Assembly (NCBI RefSeq): GCF_900177535.1
Contig: NZ_FXAJ01000004.1
Location: 124,001 to 188,000 of the forward strand
DNA: 64,000 nucleotides
Reading direction: 5' to 3'
Origin: Priestia filamentosa
GTDB lineage: Bacteria; Bacillota; Bacilli; Bacillales; Bacillaceae_H
Shown: positions 46,707 through 55,733 of the stretch, in pieces
Position numbering within the stretch: the stretch's first letter is position 1
How the letters are laid out: the number at the start of each line of letters is the position of its first letter
Translations under genes and position numbers: made by a program
The notes under the pieces: model-generated
Databases searched by the model: none
Told to the model about the DNA's origin: nothing
The model's input: only the letters and a program-made list of their open reading frames with translations

Positions 46707-47783
46707 ATGTCACATTTACTAGAAGTGAAAAACTTATCAGTATCATTTAAAACATACGGTGGGGAAGTCCAAGCGATTCGAGGCGTGAATTTTCATTTGG
46801 ATAAAGGTGAAACACTTGCGATTGTAGGGGAATCTGGATCAGGGAAAAGTGTAACATCACAAACAATTATGAAACTCATCCCAATGCCTCCTGGTTTTAT
46901 TAAAAATGGGGAGATATTGCTTGATGGAGATGATATCGTTCCAAAAACAGAAAAACAAATGCAGGCTATCCGTGGAAAAGATATTGGGATGATTTTTCAG
47001 GACCCAATGACAGCTCTTAACCCAACAATGAAAGTTGGAAAACAAATTACAGAAGTTCTTTTCAAACATGAAAAAATCTCAAAAGAGGATGCAAAAAAGC
47101 GTGCAATTGAGCTATTAGAGCTTGTTGGGATACCAATGCCTGAAAAACGAGTCAATCAATATCCTCATGAATTCAGCGGTGGAATGAGACAGCGCGTTGT
47201 TATCGCCATTGCGCTTGCTGCAAAACCGAAGTTGTTGATTGCAGATGAGCCAACAACAGCACTTGATGTAACAATTCAAGCTCAGATTTTAGAGCTTATG
47301 AAAGATTTACAAAAGAAAATTGACACAGCTATTATTTTCATCACGCATGATCTTGGAGTTGTTGCTAACGTAGCAGACAGAGTAGCGGTTATGTATGCAG
47401 GGCAAATTGTTGAAACAGGAACAGTCGATGAGATTTTCTATAATCCAAAGCATCCATACACATGGGGGCTGCTTGCTTCAATGCCAAGTCTTGATAACGA
47501 TGCGCAAACAGAGCTTCTAGCTATTCCTGGCACACCTCCAGACTTGATTAACCCGCCAAAAGGAGATGCTTTTGCGCTAAGAAGTTCATATGCGATGAAA
47601 ATTGATTTTGAACAAGAACCACCAATGTTCAAAGTGTCAGACACGCACTATGCAAAGACATGGCTTTTACATCCAGACGCACCAAAAGTTGAACCACCAC
47701 TTGCTGTTCAAAAACGCATTAAAGCACTTAATACAAGTTACGATAACCCAGTGTTAATTGAGGAAGGTGAGCAAAATGGCTGA
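46707..47783 (+). CDS. oppD: Oligopeptide ABC transporter ATPase OppD
   Basis: A 358-residue ATPase. Walker A GESGSGKSVT near 40, Q-loop MIFQDPMTALNPTMKVG near 95, signature FSGGMRQRVVIAIALA near 158, Walker B LLIADEPTTALDVT near 177 and the oligopeptide/dipeptide C-terminal domain with PGTPPDLINPPKG near 275. Family members usually have an iron-sulfur Cys cluster here (C-x-n-C...C); in this protein that region (DAFALRSSYAMKIDFEQEPP) lacks Cys. Coupled to oppF by an eight-base overlap. Confidence 0.92.
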   Translation: MSHLLEVKNLSVSFKTYGGEVQAIRGVNFHLDKGETLAIVGESGSGKSVTSQTIMKLIPMPPGFIKNGEILLDGDDIVPKTEKQMQAIRGKDIGMIFQDPMTALNPTMKVGKQITEVLFKHEKISKEDAKKRAIELLELVGIPMPEKRVNQYPHEFSGGMRQRVVIAIALAAKPKLLIADEPTTALDVTIQAQILELMKDLQKKIDTAIIFITHDLGVVANVADRVAVMYAGQIVETGTVDEIFYNPKHPYTWGLLASMPSLDNDAQTELLAIPGTPPDLINPPKGDAFALRSSYAMKIDFEQEPPMFKVSDTHYAKTWLLHPDAPKVEPPLAVQKRIKALNTSYDNPVLIEEGEQNG

Positions 47784-48708
47784 GAAACTGCTTGAAATTC
47801 AAAATTTAAAACAGCATTTCCCATCTTCCAAAGGAACGGTAAAGGCTGTTGACGGGATTACATTTGATATTTATAAAGGTGAAACACTTGGACTTGTAGG
47901 AGAGTCTGGGTGCGGGAAATCAACAACAGGCAGAAGTATTATTAGACTTTATAATGCAACAGATGGAAAAGTTCTTTATGAAGGAAATGATGTTCACGAT
48001 AAAAAATCACGCTCAGAGTTATTACAGTTCAACCGAAAAATGCAAATGATTTTTCAAGATCCTTATGCATCTCTTAATCCACGTATGACCGTTGGCGATA
48101 TTATTGCCGAAGGCATCGATATCCATGGTTTAGCGAAAAATCGAAAAGATCGTATGGAAAGAGTATATAGTCTTCTGAATACAGTTGGATTAAATAGAGA
48201 ACATGCAAACCGCTACCCGCATGAATTTAGCGGTGGACAACGTCAAAGAATTGGTATTGCACGAGCGCTTGCTGTTGAACCTGAGTTTATTATTGCAGAT
48301 GAACCAATCTCAGCTCTTGATGTATCAATTCAAGCTCAAGTTGTAAACTTATTGAAAAAACTGCAGCGCGAGCGTGGACTAACCTATTTGTTTATCGCTC
48401 ATGATTTATCAATGGTCAAATATATTAGTGATCGAATTGCAGTAATGTACTTTGGGAAAATCGTTGAGCTTGCAACAAGTGAAGAGCTTTATCGTAATCC
48501 AATACATCCATATACAAAAGCCCTTTTATCAGCTATTCCGCTTCCAGATCCTGATTTTGAACGAAAGCGTGTAAGACAATCATATGACGTGACAGTACAT
48601 GACTATACAAATGAAACACCTTCACTTCAAGAAGTTGCTGATGGTCATTTTGTTTATTGTTCAGAGTCAGAGCTTATTCAATATCAAAAAGATTATTATA
48701 AAAGTTAG
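47776..48708 (+). CDS. oppF: Oligopeptide ABC transporter ATPase OppF
   Basis: A 310-residue ATPase partner of OppD. Walker A GESGCGKSTTG near 43, QDPYASLNPRMTVGD near 97, FSGGQRQRIGIARALA near 152 and Walker B FIIADEPISALDVS near 173; C-terminal peptide transport domain HPYTKALLSAIPLPDPDF near 245. The start at 47776 lies inside the oppD end after GGAAGGTGAG. Last gene of the operon. Confidence 0.93.
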   Translation: MAEKLLEIQNLKQHFPSSKGTVKAVDGITFDIYKGETLGLVGESGCGKSTTGRSIIRLYNATDGKVLYEGNDVHDKKSRSELLQFNRKMQMIFQDPYASLNPRMTVGDIIAEGIDIHGLAKNRKDRMERVYSLLNTVGLNREHANRYPHEFSGGQRQRIGIARALAVEPEFIIADEPISALDVSIQAQVVNLLKKLQRERGLTYLFIAHDLSMVKYISDRIAVMYFGKIVELATSEELYRNPIHPYTKALLSAIPLPDPDFERKRVRQSYDVTVHDYTNETPSLQEVADGHFVYCSESELIQYQKDYYKS

Positions 48709-48741
48709 CGAGCATACTCTTTTAGAGTTTGCTCTTTTTTA
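48708..48741 (+). terminator. Terminator of the opp operon
   Basis: GAGCATACTCT (48710-48720) pairs with AGAGTTTGCTC (48724-48734), one mismatch, followed by T6. Confidence 0.85.
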
Positions 48742-48864
48742 GATTTCAAAGAAGTTTAGGTTTTCTTCTTCACGGGTATGGGAAGAATGGTTATAGAGCG
48801 ACTCACTTTTTAATTTGGATAAAAGGGAGAACGCTAAAAAATAAGGGAGGACTACTATAAGACA

Positions 48865-49437
48865 ATGAATTGGTATGAGAAACTGAGCGAATATTTTCCG
48901 GTGGAGGAAATGAAATCAAAGGACCATATTGAGGCACTGCTAAGTGAACAAGGAGATATTTATCACAAAGATGAAAGTTCAAACCACGTTTTAATGTATG
49001 TGGAATTTGATGAGTTTTTATTTATTGATTATTTATTCGTATCAGGTAAAACAAGAGGGCAAGGTCTTGGTAATAAACTCCTTGATAAACTCAAAGATAA
49101 AAGAAAACCAATCATTCTAGAAGTGGAACCCGTTGATGAAGATGATCATGATACAGAAAAACGACTTCGTTTCTACAAGAGAGCAGGTTTTAAACATGCT
49201 CGTTCAATTGGCTATCGTCGCCGTTCTCTTGCTACAAATGAAGTGAATACAATGGAGATTCTATATTGGTCACCTAATGAAGAAACAGAAGAAGATATTT
49301 TAGAGCATATGAAAAGAACATATGAGACAATTCATACTTATAAAGATAAACAATGGTATGGCAGATCTTATCTAAATGCTGATGAAGTATTAAAGCTTCG
49401 TGAAGAAGAACATGATAACATTCTAGATGATTTATAA
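48865..49437 (+). CDS. yjbC: GNAT family N-acetyltransferase YjbC
   Basis: A 190-residue GNAT protein: FLFIDYLFVSGKTRGQGLGN near 56, with RGQGLGNKLLD as the acetyl-CoA loop, and RFYKRAGFKHARSIGYRRRS near 97. In B. subtilis yjbC lies immediately upstream of spxA and is cotranscribed with it. Here the genes are about 4.7 kb apart because an RND efflux operon lies between. GGGAGGACTACTATAAGACA precedes ATG with a somewhat long spacing. Confidence 0.87.
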   Translation: MNWYEKLSEYFPVEEMKSKDHIEALLSEQGDIYHKDESSNHVLMYVEFDEFLFIDYLFVSGKTRGQGLGNKLLDKLKDKRKPIILEVEPVDEDDHDTEKRLRFYKRAGFKHARSIGYRRRSLATNEVNTMEILYWSPNEETEEDILEHMKRTYETIHTYKDKQWYGRSYLNADEVLKLREEEHDNILDDL

Positions 49438-49468
49438 AAAAGACAGGATGAATATTCATCCTGTCTTT
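49437..49468. terminator. Bidirectional terminator between yjbC and the RND gene
   Basis: Perfect stem AAAGACAGGATGAATATTCA(TCCTGTCTTT) with A and T runs. The stop codon of the RND gene (TGA, complement at 49456-49458) is inside the stem. Confidence 0.9.
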
Positions 49469-52400
49469 TCCTTTTTCTTTATCCTTCTTTGTTCGAACAT
49501 ATAGTATAAAGTTGGAATGAAAATGAGCGTAATAAAAGTAGAAACTGTAAGACCAAATATAATGACAATTGCCATTGGACGCTGGATTTCTGTGCCTTCT
49601 CCAATCCCGAACATAAGGGGAAGAAGGCCAAGAACAGATGTGAGAGCTGTCATCATAATAGGGCGGAGTCTTGTAGGGCCAGCGAGTAAAATGGCTGCTT
49701 TGGCATCGTATCCTTCTTCTCTGAGCTGCTTTAAATAGTCTATAAGCACAATGGCGTTATTAACCACAATGCCTGTCAAAATAAGAATTCCCACAAGAGA
49801 ACCAACCCCAAGCGGTTCATTTGTGATGAAGAGCCCAAGAATAATCCCAATGAATGTTAATGGAACGGAAAACATAATTAAAAAAGGATGAAAAAACGAT
49901 TCAAACTGAGCAGCCATTACCATATAAACAAGTACAACGGCAAGTGCAAGGGCAAGAGATAATTTATAAAAAGCATCATTCATTTGTTCATTTTGTCCGC
50001 CAAAGGTTACTTTGTATTGATCATTTGGTAACGGCAAGTTTTCTTTCAATGTTTTTTCAATATCTTTCGTAATGGTACCGAGATCACGATTTAGAATATC
50101 AGCATTTACGGTAATCTCTCTTACTCTGTCACTTCTTGTAATTTGAGAAGGACCCGTATCTCTTGAAATGGATGAGACAGCTTTTAAAGGAATAGATGCC
50201 CCCCCTTGTGTTTGAATAGTAAGATTCTCAAGCTCCTCTGTTGAGGAAATGTACTTTTCGTCTACGAGAAGACGAACATCAAGCTCTTCACCAGCGTTTC
50301 CTGAAAGTTTTGTTGCAACAAGACCTTTAGTGGCGTCTGAGACTGTTTGAGCAACAGAAGCACTGCCAATTCCATATTGAGCAGCTTTATTACGATTAAT
50401 AGAAATACTAACTTCAGGATTTCCTTCTTCATAATTTGCTTTCGGTTCTCTTACTCCATCTACTTTTGAAATAAGGTTAATTGTTTGGTCTGAAAGGCTT
50501 CGCAATGTTTCAAGATTAGGACCTGATATTTTCAAAGAAATAGGATTAGCAGAAAAACCAGAAGTCCCAGAGGAAACCGTAATATCTGCGTTTGGGATGT
50601 TTTTTAACTTCTGGCGAATGTCCTCTGCAATTTCTAAATCGGTTCTTGAACGATTTCCGATATCTGTTAATAGAACGCTATAATTTGCTTCATTATTGCT
50701 ATTTCTGCCACCCATTGAAAAACTGCTGCTGCCACCAATCGTAACGTACGTGTTCGCAATTTCTTCAACAGGTCTTATTCTCTCATTAATTTCCTTTACT
50801 TTTCGGTACGTTTTCTCAACTGTACTTCCAGGAGGAAGTTCAGCCTCAATAGATAGATAGCTTTGATCTTGTGAGGGTAAAAACTCTGTGCCAATAAAAG
50901 GTATCCCTGCAAAGGAAAGAAGAAAAAGAACAATAACAACACCGACCGTTTTTTTCGGATGTTTTAACGAAGAGGAAAGCAGTGCTTTATAGCGATTGTT
51001 GAATTTATCGAAGACACTTTTTTTCTCAATCTCCTTTAACTTTAAAATTAGAGAAGAAAGAAGAGGAACGATAATAAGGGCCGTAAATAGAGCGGCAAAC
51101 TGAGAGTATGAAACAACAAGAGCAAGCGGTTTGAAAAGTTGAGCAGCAAGGCCATCGACAAAGATAATCGGTAGAAATACAACAACGCTTGTAAGAGTAG
51201 AAGCAATAATTGCCTGTCCAACTTGATTGGTACCTTTTATAGCGGCGTCTTTTTTTCCTTCTCCTTCTTGTCTTAAACGATAAATGTTCTCCAAAATAAC
51301 AATGGCATTATCAACCATCATTCCGACACCTAAGGCAAGCCCACCAAGCGTCAATAAATTGAGTGTTTGGTTACTGAAATACATAAATATAAACGTTGTC
51401 ATAATGGACAGTGGAATCGCTAAGGAAATAATCATTGTACTTCTAAAGTTTCGTAAAAATAGAAAAAGAACGAAAGCAGCAAGTAAACTTCCTACAATCA
51501 TATTGCTTGAGACAGCAGAAATGGATTGGTTAATAAACATACTTTGATCGAAGATGGTCTGAATCTGAATGTTGCTTGGAAGCTCTTCTTTCAAATTTTC
51601 TATCTCATTATGAATATTTTTAGCAACTTGTACTGTATTTGTTCCTGACTGTTTTAAAATAGAAAGACCAACAGCGTCTTTTCCATTTAAATAACTTAAC
51701 CCATTTTCTCTTTGTGCTTTTTGTTCTATTCCTACTAAATCGTTTAAAAGAACAATTCCTTTCTTAGTTGGAATGGGAAGCATTTCTAAATCATTTAAAG
51801 AGTCAAACTTACCTGTAATGCGAATTGGCAGTGTTTCTTGGTGATCTTCCACATTTCCGCTAGGTAAATCAATATTCTCTGATCCAATGATTTCTTGTAG
51901 ATTCTTCAATGTGATGCCATAAGAAAGTAGCTTTTGCGGATTTGCAATAAGTTGAACTTCTCTTTCTGGTCCACCTTCAATAGAAGTTGAGGCAATTCCA
52001 TCGAGCCGGTCAACCGCTGCCTTTACTTCCTTCTCTGCTACTTCTTTTGCGTTTTCAATATTTCCCTTTGTATCTGTTATAGCAAGCTGCATAATGGGAA
52101 GATCACTTGGGTTGAAGCGAAGTACTTTTGGTGTTTGGACACCATCTGGTAGAACATCACGAACCGCATCAATTTGTTCTCTCATTTTTAGAGTGGCAAA
52201 ATCCATATCTGTCCCCCAATTAAACTGAACAAGAACAAGAGCACCACCATTTTGAGAAACAGAAGAAACCTTTTCAATATTTGGAATGGTCCCCATTGCA
52301 CCTTCAATCGGTTGGGCAAGCAAATTTTCTACTTCTGTTGGACTCGCTCCATCATATGTAGCTGTCACAACGGCTGTAGGAAAGGTAAGTTCAGGAAATA

Positions 52401-52506
52401 AATCAATAGACATGTTTTTAACGCTAACACTGCCAAGGATAATAAGAAAGAGAATAACCATTGACATAGCAATAGGACGAAGAACAGAGAATTGGACAAT
52501 TTTCAT
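49456..52506 (-). CDS. RND family efflux transporter (SwrC/AcrB-type)
   Basis: A 1016-residue resistance-nodulation-division pump with 12 expected membrane spans. The N-terminus VLRPIAMSMVILFLIILGSV, periplasmic porter region, GVGMMVDNAIVILENIYRLR near 395 with the key membrane Asp residues of motif D-N-A-I-V, and the matching second-half NNAIVLIDYLKQLREEG. SwrC/YerP of B. subtilis is the closest type known to me: it exports surfactin and is needed for swarming. It overlaps its adaptor gene by four bases (ATGA). Located between yjbC and spxA. Confidence 0.88.
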   Translation of the reverse strand: MKIVQFSVLRPIAMSMVILFLIILGSVSVKNMSIDLFPELTFPTAVVTATYDGASPTEVENLLAQPIEGAMGTIPNIEKVSSVSQNGGALVLVQFNWGTDMDFATLKMREQIDAVRDVLPDGVQTPKVLRFNPSDLPIMQLAITDTKGNIENAKEVAEKEVKAAVDRLDGIASTSIEGGPEREVQLIANPQKLLSYGITLKNLQEIIGSENIDLPSGNVEDHQETLPIRITGKFDSLNDLEMLPIPTKKGIVLLNDLVGIEQKAQRENGLSYLNGKDAVGLSILKQSGTNTVQVAKNIHNEIENLKEELPSNIQIQTIFDQSMFINQSISAVSSNMIVGSLLAAFVLFLFLRNFRSTMIISLAIPLSIMTTFIFMYFSNQTLNLLTLGGLALGVGMMVDNAIVILENIYRLRQEGEGKKDAAIKGTNQVGQAIIASTLTSVVVFLPIIFVDGLAAQLFKPLALVVSYSQFAALFTALIIVPLLSSLILKLKEIEKKSVFDKFNNRYKALLSSSLKHPKKTVGVVIVLFLLSFAGIPFIGTEFLPSQDQSYLSIEAELPPGSTVEKTYRKVKEINERIRPVEEIANTYVTIGGSSSFSMGGRNSNNEANYSVLLTDIGNRSRTDLEIAEDIRQKLKNIPNADITVSSGTSGFSANPISLKISGPNLETLRSLSDQTINLISKVDGVREPKANYEEGNPEVSISINRNKAAQYGIGSASVAQTVSDATKGLVATKLSGNAGEELDVRLLVDEKYISSTEELENLTIQTQGGASIPLKAVSSISRDTGPSQITRSDRVREITVNADILNRDLGTITKDIEKTLKENLPLPNDQYKVTFGGQNEQMNDAFYKLSLALALAVVLVYMVMAAQFESFFHPFLIMFSVPLTFIGIILGLFITNEPLGVGSLVGILILTGIVVNNAIVLIDYLKQLREEGYDAKAAILLAGPTRLRPIMMTALTSVLGLLPLMFGIGEGTEIQRPMAIVIIFGLTVSTFITLIFIPTLYYMFEQRRIKKKEKTG

Positions 52507-53696
52507 GAAACGTCTCCTTTGATCACTTCTACATCACTGGTGTCATTTACATCTTCTTTTCCTTCAATAATTACAAGGTCTCCTTTTTTTAGCCCTTTTT
52601 TCACTTCATATGCATTATCACTTTTTATTCCAAGTTCAATTTCTCGTCGTTGTGCTTTATTATGATTTGCAACATAAACGTATGGTTTAGAATTGTTATA
52701 AAGCAAAGCTTCTACTGGAACTGTAAGAGCATCTTTGACTTCTTGAACAGAAACCGAGGCAGAAACCCGAACACCACTTTTAATGGCACCGTTCTCATTT
52801 TGTACAGAAATGGAAGCAGGAAATAGGCCTGTCTCTGGATTTGCTGTTGGAGAAATGCTTGTAACTGTTGCTCGGTAGTTTTCTTTAATTCCATCAAAAG
52901 CAAGGGAAGCATTCATATTTGGTTTTATTTCTGCTATTTCATAGCTGTTTAGCTGAAATGTTGCTTGTATTGTATCTTGATTCACAATGACAGCAGCAGG
53001 AGAGTTTGGTGAAAGTGGACTTCCTTCCACAGCTGTAATATCTGCAACTTGTCCACTGAAAGGAGCCCTGAGGACAGTGTTTTCAACCGCTGTCTTAGCT
53101 TCATCAACCGCTACTTGTGCTTGTTGTTTTTGTAGATTCAACGTTTCTGCTGGGACAGTTGTTGTTTGGTTTTCTAGAATCTTTTGAGAAAGTTGAGCCT
53201 GAGTTACCACTACTTCTAGGCCTTTTGCTAAAGCTTCTTGTTGTCTTTTTTCTCCTTGCTCTATTCCCTCTAACAGAGATTTAGAAGCAGAAATAGAGGT
53301 TTGCAAATCTTTACGAAGCTTTTGAACTTCAGCACCAATTTCTTCATTTTTAGTTTCATTTAGAATGGAATCAATAGATGATAATGTATCCGATGCTGTA
53401 TTAAGCTGTTGCTGAGCTTTTGTATCGTTAAGCGTAATAAGCACATCTCCTTTTTCTACGCTATCGCCTACTTTAACATGAACTTTTTCCACAGGAAGGG
53501 GGAGAGATGTTACAATAGGAGCCTGTTTGGCAGGCTTAGCTATGCCTGATAGCTCCATTAGCCCTGATATATCTTGTTCTTTTACTTTGGCTGTTTGAAT
53601 GGGGATGGCTGTTTTCTCAGTATTATCCGTTGTAATTTCTTTTGGAGCACAAGCAGCTAAAGTAAGAATACTGGTTATTAACCATAACTTACGCAT
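52503..53696 (-). CDS. RND efflux membrane-fusion (adaptor) lipoprotein
   Basis: A 397-residue membrane fusion protein. Signal peptide with lipobox LAAC (Cys16), lipoyl-like halves (PVEKVHVKVGDSVEKGDVLI; TVLRAPFSGQVADITAVEGS), a helical hairpin between them (about 105-190) and beta-barrel C-terminal parts (VPVEALLYNNSKPYVYVANH). In Gram-positives these adaptors sit on the outer face and serve RND pumps. First gene of the two-gene operon; GGCGGTGAAC precedes the ATG. Confidence 0.87.
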   Translation of the reverse strand: MRKLWLITSILTLAACAPKEITTDNTEKTAIPIQTAKVKEQDISGLMELSGIAKPAKQAPIVTSLPLPVEKVHVKVGDSVEKGDVLITLNDTKAQQQLNTASDTLSSIDSILNETKNEEIGAEVQKLRKDLQTSISASKSLLEGIEQGEKRQQEALAKGLEVVVTQAQLSQKILENQTTTVPAETLNLQKQQAQVAVDEAKTAVENTVLRAPFSGQVADITAVEGSPLSPNSPAAVIVNQDTIQATFQLNSYEIAEIKPNMNASLAFDGIKENYRATVTSISPTANPETGLFPASISVQNENGAIKSGVRVSASVSVQEVKDALTVPVEALLYNNSKPYVYVANHNKAQRREIELGIKSDNAYEVKKGLKKGDLVIIEGKEDVNDTSDVEVIKGDVS

Positions 53697-53711
53697 ATGT
53701 TCACCGCCTTG

Positions 53712-53752
53712 ATGAGTTTATGTAGTATCTCTTCATAAATAAATGAACTCAT
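53712..53752 (-). repeat. Inverted repeat in the leader of the efflux operon
   Basis: ATGAGTTTAT (53712-53721) and ATGAACTCAT (53743-53752) are inverted with nine of ten matches, 21 bases apart, just upstream of the adaptor start. It could be an operator for a local repressor; none is encoded beside it. Confidence 0.35.
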
Positions 53753-53996
53753 ATTTAACGTGCGCTCTTTTTCAACTTTTATAACGAAAAGGGAGGAATA
53801 TTCCTTCAGATAAGCCAAATTTTACAGGATAACTTCCTTTTTAAGAAAAGAAAAATAATTTGTTCAAAAAGTTGTCACGAATATTTATCAAGAACATGAA
53901 ACCCCTTATGACGTTTATTCGTATATTAGGTGTGGTAAAAAAAAAGGGAAGCACAAGAAAAATTCGAAAAAGTATACCATTAAGGTCAGATTTGTT

Positions 53997-54067
53997 GTAT
54001 AATACTGATAGAGATTCTCAATTTAAACTTATTTTAAATTAGTATCTATTTTAAATAAGTATTATAC
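53997..54067. promoter_or_regulatory. Regulatory region upstream of spxA with nested repeats
   Basis: GTATAATACT (53997-54006) and its exact inverse AGTATTATAC (54058-54067) flank a segment with a Fur/PerR-like half-symmetric box TGATAGAGATTCTCA (54006-54020; 12 of 15 to TGATAATNATTATCA) and a direct repeat TTTTAAATTAGTAT (54032-54045)/TTTTAAATAAGTAT (54049-54062). TATAAT at 53998-54003 is a potential -10. In B. subtilis spxA is controlled by PerR and YodB at one of its promoters. Confidence 0.45.
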
Positions 54068-54157
54068 AAACTATGCTATTTTTAGTATACAAAAAAGAAC
54101 CGCTTCCATCATGTTTGAAGTGTTTATGATTTTATTCCAATGAGGAGGAATGAAAGA

Positions 54158-54556
54158 ATGGTTACACTATATACTTCACCAAGTTGTACTTCATGTCGAA
54201 AAGCAAGAGCGTGGTTAGAGGAAAATGATATTGCTTATACAGAACGTAACATTTTTTCAGAGCCATTGTCTATTGATGAGATTAAAGAAGTTCTGCGTAT
54301 GACTGAGGACGGAACAGATGAAATTATTTCAACTCGTTCTAAAACGTTCCAAAAGCTGAACGTTCAGCTCGATGCAATGCCATTAAAAGATTTATACAGT
54401 CTAATTAAAGACAACCCTGGTTTATTGCGTCGCCCAATTATTCTTGATGAAAAACGCCTGCAAGTTGGATATAACGAAGATGAGATTCGTCGTTTCTTAC
54501 CAAGAAAAGTTCGTACATTTCAACTACGTGAAGCACAAAAATTGGTTAACGAATAA
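54158..54556 (+). CDS. spxA: Thiol-stress transcriptional regulator Spx
   Basis: A 131-residue ArsC-like protein, exactly the B. subtilis Spx length. Redox switch Cys10-x-x-Cys13 (SPSCTSC), Gly52 for RNA polymerase alpha-CTD contact and a C-terminal degradation tail ending QKLVNE. Spx binds alpha-CTD and changes transcription under disulfide stress; it is degraded by ClpXP with the SpxH adaptor encoded 8 kb downstream. Start at 54158 follows GAGGAGG by nine bases; the longer frame is not supported. Confidence 0.95.
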   Translation: MVTLYTSPSCTSCRKARAWLEENDIAYTERNIFSEPLSIDEIKEVLRMTEDGTDEIISTRSKTFQKLNVQLDAMPLKDLYSLIKDNPGLLRRPIILDEKRLQVGYNEDEIRRFLPRKVRTFQLREAQKLVNE

Positions 54557-54574
54557 GAAACATATTTCTTTCTA

Positions 54575-54613
54575 TAAAAAAAGTGGCTTAACAATAAGTT
54601 AAGCCACTTTTTT
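54575..54613. terminator. Bidirectional terminator between spxA and yjbE
   Basis: Stem AAAAAAAGTGGCTTAAC/GTTAAGCCACTTTTTTT with five-base loop. The yjbE stop codon lies in the stem. Confidence 0.92.
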
Positions 54614-55270
54614 TCGATTTGTCTTTTTTTGATTGACAATAAATCCAATTGCAACGACAAATATAACAAGCAGTGTTGGAACAATGTAGAGAGTTGACGA
54701 GGAGTGAAAGAAAAAAGCAAGCTTTTCTTCGTGGGTGATCATTTTACCTGCTGTAAACGCAAGGATACCAGAACCAACGTATACAAGAAAAGAAAATTGC
54801 TCCATCAAGTAAAGAACTATTTTGCTTCCCCAGACAATAATTGGAACTGAAACAAGCAAGCCAATGACAACAAATGTTAAGTTTCCGTGTGCAGCTCCAG
54901 CGACAGCTAGTACGTTATCAAGACCCATTACAATGTCCGCAAAAACAATCGTTTTGATGGCCGCAAAAATGGACACACTAGCCTTAATATGTTGTTGTTC
55001 TTCTTCTTGGATCAGTAGCTTAATGGCAATGCTTATGAGCAAAATACCACCAGCGAACTGTAAATAAGGGATCGTAAGCAAATAGACAGCAACCATTGTC
55101 AGAAGAATGCGTACTATAATGGCAAGGCCTGTACCAAGTACAATCGCTTTATTACGCTGATTTTCTGGTAAGTTGCGGCAAGCAAGAGCAATAACAATGG
55201 CATTATCGCCTCCAAGTACAATGTCAATGCCGATAATCATTAAAATAATGGTGAGCGCTTCAAGTTCCAA
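54599..55270 (-). CDS. yjbE: TerC family integral membrane protein YjbE
   Basis: A 223-residue protein with about seven membrane segments. TerC motifs: IDIVLGGDNAIVIALA near 15 and DIVMGLDNVLAVAGAAHGNL near 113, each with acidic metal-site residues in the membrane. Related TerC proteins in B. subtilis export manganese, often for exoenzyme metalation. A PTase-type riboswitch (yybP-ykoY Mn) was sought upstream and not found. The position between spxA and mecA equals yjbE. Confidence 0.85.
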   Translation of the reverse strand: MELEALTIILMIIGIDIVLGGDNAIVIALACRNLPENQRNKAIVLGTGLAIIVRILLTMVAVYLLTIPYLQFAGGILLISIAIKLLIQEEEQQHIKASVSIFAAIKTIVFADIVMGLDNVLAVAGAAHGNLTFVVIGLLVSVPIIVWGSKIVLYLMEQFSFLVYVGSGILAFTAGKMITHEEKLAFFFHSSSTLYIVPTLLVIFVVAIGFIVNQKKTNRKKVA

Positions 55271-55733
55271 TTTGACATCCTCCCATCTTCATTACCTAAA
55301 TATATTCAAAAAAGTCTCAAGCTTGTCTGTTATTTTTTAATTGAAGAAAAAAAGTGATATGAGAGTCTTCTCAAACATTTTATTTTCTTTCTGAGGTATT
55401 TTGTCATACAATGAAGATATAATTTACCGTAGTAATGAATATCTACAGTGAGAGCAGAAGTTTTTAGTACCGAAGTCTTCCACTTCTATTCAAAGTCCTT
55501 TTTGGGAAACTAATGTTAAGATTTAAAAAGGGAGAGAGGAAGAAACTTTACGAAAAACGTGTTCTAGTGTAGAATATGTCCAACGCAAAGCAAAGAGCTG
55601 ATGTATAACGTTTTCTCGGAGCGATTAAGAATGAATGTAAGTGGGTAAAAGAAATACAAAAAAGGGGTCATACCGTCCCTTCAGAAACAGGTCAAATGCC
55701 TTGTAATGAAAACGAGAAGGGAGAGAGCTACGA
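55271..55733. other. 463-base intergenic region between yjbE and mecA
   Basis: Divergent regulatory region. It contains a hairpin GAAGTCTTCCACTTC (near 55479-55493), a candidate mecA promoter and a small hairpin AAGGG...CCCTT close to mecA. No ORF with a ribosome binding site and no known riboswitch consensus was seen. Confidence 0.5.
55547..55575 (+). promoter_or_regulatory. Candidate promoter of mecA
   Basis: TTTACG (55547-55552), 17-base spacer, TAGAAT (55570-55575), about 160 bases before mecA. Confidence 0.45.

Noticed and set aside
55271-55500. Manganese riboswitch (yybP-ykoY) upstream of yjbE
   Set aside because: The conserved purine-rich loops and helices of the motif were looked for on the minus strand and not found.
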